Below, one piece after another: positions 1 through 10,119 of a DNA stretch of 64,000 nucleotides (positions are counted from its first letter, which is position 1; each line of letters starts with the position of its first letter). A program made the translations under genes and the position numbers. The DNA lies in NCBI RefSeq assembly GCF_016808335.1, contig NC_053145.1, positions 30,391,120-30,455,119 of the forward strand, read 5' to 3'. The DNA is from Panicum virgatum. Its lineage: Eukaryota; Streptophyta; Magnoliopsida; Poales; Poaceae. The notes beneath the pieces were generated by a model that did not search any database, was not told the DNA's origin, and was given only the letters and a program-made list of their open reading frames with translations.

Positions 1-1819
1 GACAATACCTCCTCTACCTCCCTCCCCCCCCCCCCCCTCTCTACCCCTTCGCTCTCTTGTATGCACACTGGTATTTCTGTTTCATTTGGAATGGGCATGG
101 GGGTACGTCTCATATCGAAAAAAAAAGAAAAGTACATAGCAATTTTAGAATCATCACAGTTCCAGTGAGATATACAACCCCCTCAGCAAGAACATAGCAA
201 TACCTAAAAGCATATGACATGTATATAGAGCGAAACAGTGCACTACACAATGATAATTCATAAAATTGGTTCATCAACAGGTCGATGATGATCACAAAAT
301 AGCCATGACAAGGCCTATGAAGCATACTAGAAGGAATGTAGTATGCTTCCAAGAAAAAAGAATTTAATTATTGCCCAGACTCACAACCGTGAATTGATTG
401 ACAAAAACAAACTCTGAATTTGAAGCAACTACTATAAATTTTCAGTTAATAGAAACATCTGATGAAAAACAACCATAGATTGCCCAGACTCACAACCATG
501 AATTGGGTTAAAAAGAAAACAATGAATGATGCCAATTTCTTACTTCAGCTACAGAATGGAACTTACTTATAAAACAATACAATCTCTGACGAATATGCTA
601 GCACCTGTGACATGCTCTGAATAAGGCACTATAAATGCTCCAAGCCTTTTATTCTCTAGCAAGCCAGCCCTTGTAAAGCACACACAGCAGCAGCAGCTTT
701 CCTCCTTCAGGCTTCTCTTCTCCCTCTCCTCCACCAAACAAGCAATCCCAATAGTTGGTTTCTTTCCTCTTCGTCCTCCAAATGGGAAAGTAACGACCCA
801 AAACAATATAATCACCAGCACACCTCCTCCCTGTTCTTCTATCCTCATCTGCGCCTACCCGAGCCACAAACACGGCACCGGCTCCTCCGAATCCATCTCC
901 CTCGTGGACAATCTAATCTAAGCAGTGGCCAGCAACTCTGCTCCTCTCAATCGCACAACTGCTAAGTAGGGGCAGATGCCCCAGATCGAGCCACAGACAC
1001 GGATGCCAATTGAGGAGGCGAACTTAGGGAGTGAGCACCACAGATCGAACCTCCGTGCGACCAGATGGATCAACAACGCGGGTTCTGCTGCTTTCTTCCT
1101 CTTTGTGGCGATGACCCCGCGGCCGCGAGGTGTGCGACGAGGAAGGCGAACTCCAGCATGGAACAAGCTTCCTTCCCCAGACCTGGAGGCACAAAAGCAC
1201 AAGGATGAGTAGTGCAAGAGAAGGTGGTAGCGGTGGATTTAGCGAGGAGGGCTCATGCGACGGGAGGGCGGTGTCGATGGGCCGCCGCCGCACCACACCT
1301 CCCCCGCGATGCGGTGGTGGCGACTCCTCCCCTACGCCAGTTGACTCGGCGACGCTGAACTCGGCGGCCCTGGACCACAACGATTAGGGGATTTGTTGCT
1401 ACGCGATTCGTTGCTACTGGATTTGGGAATTGCTATGGGATTTGGGGATTTTGGGGAAGGAACACGCTTCCTGGCAGCGTGCCTGCCGTGCCATTGATGA
1501 GGCGTCTGTGCCGGCGGCAGCCGCGGCGCACAGCAATGTCGAGGAGGATGCAGAGGCAACGGGCACAGAGCCGGCGTGTGTGATGCCAAGCAGGAGGTAC
1601 TCAACCCACCTGATGTTGCCGTTGCCACCGACCCGCTTGCTGTCGTACCCGAGCGTCGGGGCCTCCTCCTCACCCTGCGGCCGAGTGAAGAACCTGGACG
1701 TTGCAGCCTTCTTCTTGCCCAGGCATATGAAACTGCTCTCTGCCTCTCACCAGTCATCAGCGAGCGGAATAGCGGATATACCATTCAAACACAAACTGAT
1801 TATGCTCAAGAGTCAGGAT
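1..1819. other. Intergenic region downstream of the PPR gene, no supported gene
   Basis: It begins with a CT/C-rich low-complexity tract (1-60). AT-rich sequence follows to about 900, then a GC-rich block at about 1000-1750 with overlapping open frames on both strands. None of these frames has a recognisable domain. The part next to 1819 is probably 3' UTR of the PPR gene. I cannot exclude a small gene or gene fragment in the GC-rich block. Confidence 0.4.
371..505. repeat. Pair of 26-bp direct repeats
   Basis: A 26-bp sequence starting TTGCCCAGACTCACAACC occurs at 371-396 and again at 480-505 with a single mismatch. The two copies are 109 bp apart. The origin is unknown; a short local duplication is the simplest explanation. 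Confidence 0.7.
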
Positions 1820-3442
1820 TCAGGAATGCCAACCATTAGCACGACAATAATTGCGTGAGTTAGTAAGTGCTCGTGCATCTTTGACTTTCTTGAACAGATT
1901 ATATGCTGTCTCAACTTTGTCCATTTCTAACAGCTTGTTGTTCAGTTTGCTGTAAACAATTCTCCCAAGACAGAATCCATTCCGAAGTGATTCCTCCACC
2001 ACAGACACAGCTGCATCAACCTTGCCAACATTACAAAGCCCATTTACAATAAACTCATAAATCTCTTTATCAGGTTGATATCCACACTCTTGCATCTCTT
2101 CCCATATGTTCAAAACAATTCCACTCTTCCCAAATTTAGCAAGCCTTTCGAGCAAAAGCTTGTAAGCTTTCAAGGATATTACACAACCAGCATTCCTACT
2201 CTTTTTGTAAATCATCAAAGCAGCATGAGGCGGTCCAAATCTACACAATGGCTCGATAAATTTTGTTATCACCCCGGTATTTGGCAGAACTCCTCGAGCC
2301 AACATTTCCTCATACATTTGGAGCGCATCAGCCACCCTTCGCTCTTTCAGAAAGGCTGTAATCATCTTGATGTATGTGTCGATGTTTGGCAGACAATTCT
2401 TGTCCAACATATCCTTGTAGTACTTGATGCACATGTCCAAATCCCCAATGGAGATAAAATTGAAAATAAGTGCATTGTAGGCCATTGTAGTTGGACCATA
2501 TCTCTCATGTATCATATTCTCAAACACCCTGAGTGCATCCTCAGTCCGCCCTGCTCTACCCAAGGCCTCAATCAGATGGCAGTGTGAGACCGCATCTGGC
2601 ACCAGACCATCCTCCTGCATCTTTGTCCAGATCTCCTGCATCTTATCAACACTCCCGATCCTCGCAAAGCCACCCATCACATCATTGTACACATGGTTAT
2701 CGAGACCAAGGAACTCCTTTCGAGCAGTTTGCAAGAGCGAACTGGCAAGGCCTACATGTGACCTCCGGCAAAGGCACCAGATGAGGATAGTAAGGGCTTC
2801 CTTTCTGCAGCAAGCTTTCCCAATTCCAAATCCAAATTGGTCAGTTCTGAGCACTTCAACAGCCCTGCTGACATGCCTGGCGGCAATTAGGCTATCCAAA
2901 ATGATCTCCAGTGTGGTCAGGTCTGGGAAGACGCTATTTCTGCGCATAATCTGCAGGGCATCGTCAATGAAACCGAAGAATTTCTTCCTCCCTAATGCCC
3001 TGATGACGATGTTGCAGGTGCGGACGGATGGGCGCGGATTGGAGTTGGTAACCGCCCAGTCGAAGAAGGCGACGGTGGCAGCGCCACCGAGATCGCCGGC
3101 GTTGACGACATCGGCGAGAACCTCCGGCGAGAGCGCGGTGGTGGCATCGAGGCCCGTGGAGGAGAGCGCCCGGTGGAGCGAGGCGCGACCCAGGGGCTTG
3201 CGGAGGAAGACCCCGCGGAGGCGGTCCGCGGCGGAGAGGAGCAGGGCGGTAGGCGGCGGCGGAGGTGGTGGACGGGGGTCTAGAGGGAGGTCGATACATT
3301 GGGTACGAGTGGGGAGTGGAGGTGGGTTGGCTAGGGGAGTGGAAGGGAGGAGGCGGAGGGAGGAGATGACCATGTCCTCGGCGGCGGCGAAGGCGGAGGC
3401 GGAGTAGCTGCGGCTGTGGAGGAGGAGGCCGCGGGCAGCCAT
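1820..3442 (-). CDS. P-class pentatricopeptide repeat (PPR) protein, 540 aa
   Basis: Intronless 540-codon reading frame. ATG is at 3442 and TGA at 1820-1822. The N-terminus is rich in Ala, Arg and Ser (about residues 1-45), as in mitochondrial or plastid transit peptides, and is followed by a run of prolines. Tandem helical PPR units run from about residue 140 to the end, with typical phrases such as VYNDVMGGFARIG, AYNALIFNFISIGDL and YKLLLERLAKFG. There is no DYW or E extension, so it belongs to the P class, whose members bind organelle RNA and act in its stabilisation, splicing or translation. The GC-rich 5' end is normal for a grass gene. A Mutator-like element inserted only 274 bp upstream of the ATG, so promoter activity may be changed. 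The RNA target cannot be read from the sequence. The frame has no internal stop, so it is likely functional. Confidence 0.93.
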   Translation of the reverse strand: MAARGLLLHSRSYSASAFAAAEDMVISSLRLLPSTPLANPPPLPTRTQCIDLPLDPRPPPPPPPTALLLSAADRLRGVFLRKPLGRASLHRALSSTGLDATTALSPEVLADVVNAGDLGGAATVAFFDWAVTNSNPRPSVRTCNIVIRALGRKKFFGFIDDALQIMRRNSVFPDLTTLEIILDSLIAARHVSRAVEVLRTDQFGFGIGKACCRKEALTILIWCLCRRSHVGLASSLLQTARKEFLGLDNHVYNDVMGGFARIGSVDKMQEIWTKMQEDGLVPDAVSHCHLIEALGRAGRTEDALRVFENMIHERYGPTTMAYNALIFNFISIGDLDMCIKYYKDMLDKNCLPNIDTYIKMITAFLKERRVADALQMYEEMLARGVLPNTGVITKFIEPLCRFGPPHAALMIYKKSRNAGCVISLKAYKLLLERLAKFGKSGIVLNIWEEMQECGYQPDKEIYEFIVNGLCNVGKVDAAVSVVEESLRNGFCLGRIVYSKLNNKLLEMDKVETAYNLFKKVKDARALTNSRNYCRANGWHS

Positions 3443-3724
3443 CCTTGCGCCTCCCCCGCGACCGTGCTGCGCTGGCGTGGGGTAGCCGATCCGCCGGACC
3501 TTCCCGCGGGATCACAACTCGATCGGCGCGCCTCGTCGACACCGACGACGACCCTGTCGGAACTAGAACCGAAACAACCGCCGGGAGCGGCTGGCGGTGA
3601 GGTTTGGGAGAGGAGGGGCCGAGAGAGACTCTGTGACTGTGAGAGAGAGAGAGAGACGAGACGAAACAGAGGCTCGAGAACGCGGAGAGAGCGAATGGAT
3701 TGGGCGAGATCCACAAAACTACAC

Positions 3725-4127
3725 GCGCTTTTTTTATTTTTATATTTTTCGAAAACATTTTTTACAGAAATATATTTTTGATTCAGATTTTACAAATCTA
3801 TACCCCTACCGCCCGGCAGGTGGGCGCAAGGATCTCTGCGCAAAAAAATTTTATTTTTATTTATATATAGGTCCCTACCGCCCCCCTGCCGGGCGGCAGG
3901 CCCCCTGCCGCCAACTGGTGGGGCGGCAGGGGGCCTGCCGCCCGGCAGGGGGGCGGCAGGCTCCCTCCTCAAATATAAAACTCCAACCCTTCCCTCTGCA
4001 ACCTTATTTTCTACCCACGAGATCTAGAGAGGAGAGAATGAGAGAGGAGGGGTGAGGAAGGTAAAAAAACCGGCGAAGCCCTGCAGGATTTTTGATTCGA
4101 ACCGCAGGTAACCAATATTTCTCAACT
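3725..4127 (+). repeat. Left terminal inverted repeat of MULE-1
   Basis: About 403 bp, matching the reverse complement of 8221-8634 over its full length. The outer third is AT-rich. The middle (about 3810-3965) is a set of nested GC palindromes built from CTGCCGCCC and GGGCGGCAGG. The inner part holds a pyrimidine/purine-rich leader and the splice-donor-like CCGCAG/GTAACC at 4102-4113. A transcript starting in the TIR could use this donor as the end of a noncoding first exon. Confidence 0.92.
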
Positions 4128-4244
4128 ATTATGGACTTGTTTCTAAAATAATCATGAATTAGAATAGATTTAGATTTTGGATAGTGAAATATAGAATAGT
4201 AAAATTAGTATGACAGTACCTTACTGTTATTGCAGCATAAGGCA

Positions 4245-5121
4245 ATGTCTGCCTCCAATTCTGTTGGATTTTCATGGACCGAAGAAAAATCCAGTATATT
4301 TCTTGAGATCATGACACGTCTTGTAATCAGTAAGAAGTTGGATCCATTAGCGGATGGTACGATAGAGATGGTGTTGTCCAAATTAGTTGAGTTTAAATAT
4401 TTGACATTGTTTCGAGGTATTACAATGCAAGATTTAAAGGAATATCTGCTAGAACGTAGGAAGATATACATGAGGGTATGTGAACTAGCGAATCATCAAC
4501 ATGTTATTGGATTCTTACAAACTACTTGTAAGATATGGATGCGGCCAGAGGTGTATGAGATGCACATTAAGGTAACTCTTATTCAGTTCTAATCACGTCC
4601 GTTATTTGTAATCCATATTTACGAAATAGTAAAATTATTGTGTAATTATATGCTAGGATTACCCCGAGGACACGGAGTTGATTAACAAATCAATACCAAA
4701 TTTCAAAAAATTGGTATGTATCTTCGGTGGAGTTATGCCGCAAACTAGACGAAGGAGGTGGAAAAGATCTTCGGGTCATAGTTCTCGGCCTCCGCAAGAA
4801 CACGTGACCGGAGGTTCGTCAAGTCGTGCTGCACCACCTCGAGCACCTAGTTGTGCAAACTGGGATGACGATATGGATGACTTTATGCCCCCCAAATCGT
4901 GGCCTCGAACACCTGATGTCCCCCCTGTACATGAAAGTAGAATCATAAAAGAGAGAAATGGAAAGTCAAGAGATTCGTCAAGTCAAACTGCACCACCTCC
5001 AGCACCAAGTTCTGTTAACTGGGATCACGACTTAGATGATTTCATGCCCCCCAAACCATGGCCTCCAAGAGATGATGTTCCTCCCCCTGTGCGTAACTAC
5101 CTAGATGATTTCATGAAATAA
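4245..5121 (+). CDS. Myb/SANT-like domain protein carried by MULE-1
   Basis: Two exons, 4245-4571 and 4657-5121, joined at AAG/gtaact and tgctag/GATTAC, give 263 aa. The first ATG is at 4245, right after an acceptor-like TTATTGCAG at 4229-4236. Residues 1 to about 150 resemble the Myb/SANT-like domain (Myb_DNA-bind_3 type) of plant L1/Harbinger-associated proteins: GFSWTEEKSSIFLEIM at the start, then a W...YE.HIK segment, and the closing IPNFKKLVCIFGG, which parallels the usual 'NFNDLCVIYG' ending. The C-terminal half is low-complexity and basic to acidic, with a twice-repeated unit containing NWD.D.DDFMPPK.WP. It converges on the transposase gene, as mudrB does on mudrA in maize MuDR, but no mudrB similarity is evident. 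A role in DNA binding for transposition is inference. The frame is open. Confidence 0.72.
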
Positions 5122-5449
5122 TGTGTAACATATATTGTTCATCGGTCTAGATTGTGAAGCAAACTGTACTGAAATAATTTGGATTCTTCAGTATCATGGA
5201 TGTGTACTCATTTAGCTATTTTCTATGTGTCACATTATGTGTCCAAGCATTTGGGGCTAGCCAATTTGATACAATGAACGATATATAAATATAACGTTAA
5301 ACAAGATACCACATAAGATATTACATTAAAGGTTACGTTCATTACAACCAAATTCTATAGAAATACGCACTGCCAACTAGTTAAACAAGACATTTAGACA
5401 TAGTACATACACAATATACTTAATTTCGTACACACAAATAAATGCACAA

Positions 5450-8069
5450 CTAGATGCGGCGAATTCTTGTAGGTGGAGCCGATCCATCCGTCGGATTCCC
5501 GGAAGGTCCAGCCTCGACAGCAGCATTGGGTACTGATAGCTGTGGGCACTTCTTGTAAGTGTGACCGTCCGCTCCACACAAGTTGCAATGTTTTTTCTTC
5601 TTTCCAGCCTCGGCCTCGTCCATTCCGTTCCGGATACGACATGTCTGCCTTCGGCCTATGCCCCGCTTCGTAGCTGCATCAGGGATGAGAATTGGATGCA
5701 TATTTTTTTTGAGTGAATGGGCCTAGACTACCAATGCCGTATATCTCATGACACCAAGTCTGTGCTGCGGCTTTTTTTGTGAAATATTGAGAAACATATG
5801 ACGCAGCATCTAACCCAGATACAGAACAAGCCGCGATGACATGGGAGCATGGTAAGTGATACACCTTTGGCTTCTGACATCGGCAGAACACCCTCCCGTC
5901 AATGGTTATCAAAACTTCTTGAATTACCCTTTGTCTGCGGATACCCTGTCCGGTCCTGTCCCTGCATGATACCTCAAATCTTTGCTCCTTTGTGCCCATC
6001 GATATGACTGAGTGAAATCGAGCCTTTTCAACTTTTTTCTCCATGTACTCATTGACCCTTCTGCAAAAATGCACTCCTGGATCATTAAGTAAGGGAGCGG
6101 CTGATGTGTATCGCTCCCGAAAATACCTTATGCATCTATACATGATGAACTCAATAATGCCAACAAGAGGAAATCCACGAACACGACGCATTACCATATT
6201 GTAACATTCAGCATGGTTGGTCGTCTCGATCCCATAACGTCTCCCATCTGTGTCATACAGAAGTGACCACTTCTCTTTAGGTGCACCATCAATCCACTGT
6301 GAAAATGGCTTAGCATGACCAACTAATGAATCTGTAGAACGTCTCCTGCTGGATGATGAGGCCTCGCTCTTAAGCAATTCAGCACTCATGTCATCAATTA
6401 TAACCCACAAAGCATCAAACTTCCTCTGTTGATTCTGAGTGCACAATCGCTTGAACAAATTCATCAGATCTTTATTCTTGAACCGCTCATAAAAGTTAGC
6501 AGCCATATGCCTCACACACCACCTATTGACAACATCTGGCCATATAGGAGGTGAAAATTGACTACCTTCTTGGAGCTGCTTTATAGCTGCAAGTAGACCT
6601 GCATGCCTATCACTGATAAGGCAAACATTAGGCCTTCCAGCAACAACGTGAATCTTCAGACGTTCAAGAAACCAGTACCAGCTTTTTGTGTTCTCATTCT
6701 CAACAAAGGCAAAGGCGATGGGAACTATCTGCTTGTTGCAATCAATTCCGATTGCCGTCAATATTGTTCCCTTATATTTCCCTGTCAGGAAAGTGCCGTC
6801 AATACACAGAACAGGAAGGCAGTAAATGAATGCCCTCACACATGCTCCAAAGCAGAAGAAAGCTCGCAGCAGAATGCTTGGCCCCCCTGACAAGCACGGT
6901 AAACTGTATGTATCAAAAGCACTTTCAGGATTTCTTTGCACAATTGCTTCAAGCATACGAGGTAGGTTGTCATATGATGCTTCATAAGTGCCAAACCTCA
7001 TCTCAAATACTTTTTGTTTAGCCCGCCAAGCCTTTGCATAGCTGATCACATACTGGAAATTCTGTTCGATGTCCCTAATTATCAATGCAGGCTCATAATC
7101 CATTTTGTCAAGAATCACCCCATACATCTTCTTAGCCACGAAAGTTGATGTGATATTACGATGATGTCCCACTACACCTGTCATTCTACAAGTATGTGTT
7201 GTAACAATTGAACATTCCTAGTGTGTCTTGAACTTTCCCTTGTATGCATGCACTCGCCATGTACAGTCTCTATCTGCACACCTCACCTCGTATTCTTTGC
7301 TGCTAGACTTCAGTACTCTGAATTTCTTCCTCAGAGATACAGCCCAGAGCTTCACAGCATCCTTCACATCCTCAATGGTACGATACTTTGCCCCTTGTAT
7401 GACCTCATTCACTCTGTATTCAAACTCCGGACATCTAATATCTTGTACCACTGGATTACCAAAACCCTCTTTACGTCATTCACCTAGCACTGGGAAGCGC
7501 TCATCGTCCTCATCGTCCGATGAGTCCCCACATTGCTCTATTATTTGTGCATCTTGGTCTTCTTTCTCCATATCCTCCACAATTCCAGGTATCCGCTCGC
7601 CTTCATCTGCTAAACCTTGTGGTTCTGGTTCTGGTTCTGGAGCTTGCACGTTCTCTTCTTCTTTATCCTCTTCCATCTCTTCATTGCAGTCAGATGTTGT
7701 GTGTGTTGACCCTTCACCTAAATCACCGGTCTTCTGGTGATTCTGAATTACCATTGCGAGAGGCCACCCACTTTCAAGAGCTGCGTGCATGTAATGTTGC
7801 CATTCTTCCGTACTATTTATATGCGTCAACTCCCAGAAATCCCCATTAGCTTCCCAGGAAGTCAAGGTATGAACCGTAAGCAAATGGGTCTTTGAATTCA
7901 CATTGAACATCTTGTGAAGACATTTCCGTATGGACTCAAAACTCCTCTCTAGGGGTTTGTCTAGACTGCACTGTCTTCTTTCCAATGCTGATAGATTTAC
8001 TCCATAGGAATCATGAGTAATTCTTTAGAAGTCACCGTAATGAATTTGAAATGCCACTTTGCTCGACAT
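5450..8069 (-). pseudogene. MuDR-family transposase (mudrA-like), decayed
   Basis: The frame reads from ATG at 8069 to the stop at 5450. The N-terminal part (8069-7476) ends in an acidic Glu/Asp stretch. The MuDR N-terminal Zn region follows (C..RDCTWRVHAYKGKF, about 7260). Then comes the MULE transposase domain with VLCIDGTFLTGKYKGT (about 6770), LISDRHAG (about 6610) and the C.RHMA...F motif. A SWIM zinc finger (CRC...HLPCSH) lies near 5850 and a CX2CX4HX4C zinc knuckle near 5560. Breaks: TAA near 8028, TGA at 7476-7478, TAG at 7218-7220 and a frame change near 5690. At least two of the stops replace Trp codons, consistent with G-to-A change. The 501-codon core (7184-5679) is still open. 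A product would be truncated. Confidence 0.9.
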
Positions 8070-8220
8070 ATCTGGAAGTGCAAAGACTTTATTTTAATTA
8101 ATCTAATATCTACAAATATACTATGCCTTCAATTATAACCACTAATCCGAACCCTAAGTGCTTACAACAATAAAAAATACTAATCATAAAATTAAATATA
8201 AAAAAATTCTGGAATGACAA

Positions 8221-8634
8221 AGTTGAGAAATATTGGTTACCTGCGGTTCGGATCAAAAATCCTGCAGGGCTTCGCCAGTTTTTTACCTCCCTCACCCCTC
8301 CTCTCTCCCTCTCCCCTCTCTGGATCTCGTGGGCAGAAAATAAGGTCGCAGAGGGAAGGGTTGGAGTTTTATATTTGAGGAGGGAGCCTGCCGCCCCCTT
8401 GCCGGGCGGCAGGCCCCCTGCCGCCCCACCAGTTGGCGGCAGGGGGCCTGCCGCCCGTCAGGGGGGCGGCAGGCTCCCTCCAAGGACCTCTGCGCAAAAA
8501 AAATTTATTTTTATTTACATATAGGTCCCTACCGCCCACCTGCCGGGCGGTAGGGATATAGATTTGTAAAACCTGAATCCAAAAATATATTTCTGTAAAT
8601 TTTTTTTTGAAAAATGCAAAAATAAAAAAGGCGC
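8221..8634 (-). repeat. Right terminal inverted repeat of MULE-1
   Basis: About 414 bp and the inverted partner of the left TIR, with a few small indels and substitutions. It repeats the nested CTGCCGCCC/GGGCGGCAGG palindromes (about 8385-8555) and, read on minus, the same splice-donor-like CGCAG/GTAACC near 8240. Confidence 0.92.
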
Positions 8635-8673
8635 AAACTACACACTTGCCGCCCAGTGGGCTTGCTGTGTGAT

Positions 8674-8769
8674 CAGGTTGTGTTTGGTTAACCTGACTAA
8701 CCATGGGCCAGACTGAGGTTTTTCCGAAAGGGTAAATCCAGGTTGTGTTTGGTTAACCTGGCTAACCAT
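8674..8769. repeat. Short direct duplication
   Basis: The 31-bp sequence starting CAGGTTGTGTTTGGTTAACC occurs at 8674-8704 and at 8739-8769 with one or two differences. It lies between the MULE-1 right TSD and the foldback element. Confidence 0.7.
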
Positions 8770-8799
8770 CGCGGCTAGGTCTTTCTCAAAAGGAAAAAA

Positions 8800-9753
8800 A
8801 AAGTTCTTTTCACCTCCCTCAACTTTGAACCAAATCTGTTTTTCTTCCCTAGACCACAAAACCAGTTATTTAGACTCTTCGAACTTTCGAAACCGTTCGT
8901 GCGACCTCCTTTGAGCAGTTTCAAGGTGACGTGGCAGCAGTTTTTTATATTTATTTTGATTGAATCTTTGAAAAATCATATTAAATTATAAAAAAAATCA
9001 TAAAATAGAAAATCCAATTTTGTTGGACTCCACATGAGTAGATCTATGCAGTGAATATATTATATAGTATATTTTAGTATAAATTTTTTGCTGTAATTTT
9101 ATATGTATACTTTTCTGTAATTAATTTATAGATACAGTTTCTGTTGTCTAATTATGGTGAAATTTTTATGGTGGGATAATCATTATATGGTGCAGTTGTA
9201 GTAAAAAATTTATGATTATAGGATCATGTATGACTGAGATATAGATTTATCTAAGTTTATCTATAGATTCGTCTAAATTTATCTAAGTTTATATAGATAA
9301 ATCTATATCTCAGTCATACATGATCCCATAATTATAACATTTTTACTATAGCTCCACCATATAATGATTATCCCACCATAAATTTTTTACCATAATTAGA
9401 CAATGGAAACTGTATCTATCAATTAATTACAAAAAAGTATATATAAAACTACAACAAAAAATTTATACTAAAATATACCATATAATATGTTCTCTGCGAA
9501 GATCTACTAATGTAGAGTCTAACAAAATTAGATTTTCTATTTTATGATTTTTTTTGTGATTTAATATGATTTTTTAAACATTCAGTTAAAATAAATATAG
9601 AAAAAGAGAAAACCGCTGCCACGTCACCCTGAAACCGCTCAAAGGAGGTCACACGAACGGTTTCGGAAGTTCGAGGAGTCTAAATAACTGGTTTTGTGAT
9701 CTAAGGAGGAAAAACTAATTCGGTCCAAAATTGAGGGAGGCGGAAACAACTTT
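8800..9753. mobile_element. Foldback/MITE-like element with arms of about 450 bp
   Basis: The sequence is an almost complete inverted repeat. The left arm starts AAGTTCTTTTCACCTCCCTC at 8801. The right arm ends with the complement, GAGGGAGGCGGAAACAACTTT, near 9753. Matching landmarks include GACGTGGCAGCAG near 8930 against CTGCCACGTCACC near 9615, and GACTGAGATATAGATTTATC near 9232 against its complement near 9315. The short centre is at about 9250-9290. No coding potential. I could not fix a target duplication. The outer ends resemble grass MULE-derived MITEs. Confidence 0.85.
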
Positions 9754-10119
9754 AACTAGCGGCCCGCGGTGCTGCTAAAACCTGTGAGGAATTCCAACCT
9801 GTGATTGGTTACCAGATCAACCTTGGGCCTGGCCGTTGGCTTCGGTTTGGGCTAAAATTTATGGCAACGACTATATATCGCGCACGACAGATTTCATCAT
9901 TTGTCGCATGTGTGAGACTCTAATTTGGCCCATCCTTTGATTTTCATCCCGCTAGGATGGCTCTCAGCCCCCGATAACGAGTTCGATTCAGCCCGACTTG
10001 TTGTTCTTGGTCTACTGTTCAACAAGGATGACATACAACCCAGTTTTGACCCATGCGCTGTTTATTTTCTTTTCCTTTCCTTTTCTTAGAATATTCCTTT
10101 TTTATTTTTTTTTCTTTCA
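9754..10119. other. Gap between the foldback and the Helitron
   Basis: Unique-looking mixed sequence with no open frame, repeat or RNA gene that I can support. Confidence 0.5.

Larger units (their letters stand above)
3725..8634. mobile_element. Mutator-like element MULE-1, 4910 bp, with perfect 9-bp TSD
   Basis: The element is bounded by the direct repeat AAACTACAC at 3716-3724 and 8635-8643, a perfect 9-bp target duplication typical of Mutator. Its ends are long terminal inverted repeats of about 400 bp, both starting GCGC followed by a T-rich stretch. Two genes point inward: a Myb/SANT-like gene on plus (4245-5121) and a mudrA-type transposase on minus (8069-5450). The perfect TSD and highly similar TIRs suggest a fairly recent insertion, yet the transposase has several stops, so it was probably mobilised in trans or decayed after insertion. 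Confidence 0.95.

Noticed and set aside
1024..1858. Overlapping open frames in the GC-rich block left of the PPR gene
   Set aside because: Frames exist on both strands with Arg/Pro/Ser-biased composition and no domain or credible start; they look like GC-driven chance frames.
2685..3781. Long plus-strand and minus-strand frames overlapping the PPR gene start
   Set aside because: They are shadows of the PPR coding sequence and of the GC-rich leader; the PPR frame alone has recognisable repeats.
3810..3965. CRISPR-like or satellite array of GGGCGGCAGG words
   Set aside because: The words lie inside MULE TIRs, are palindromic and overlap, with no spacer structure; this is plant DNA.
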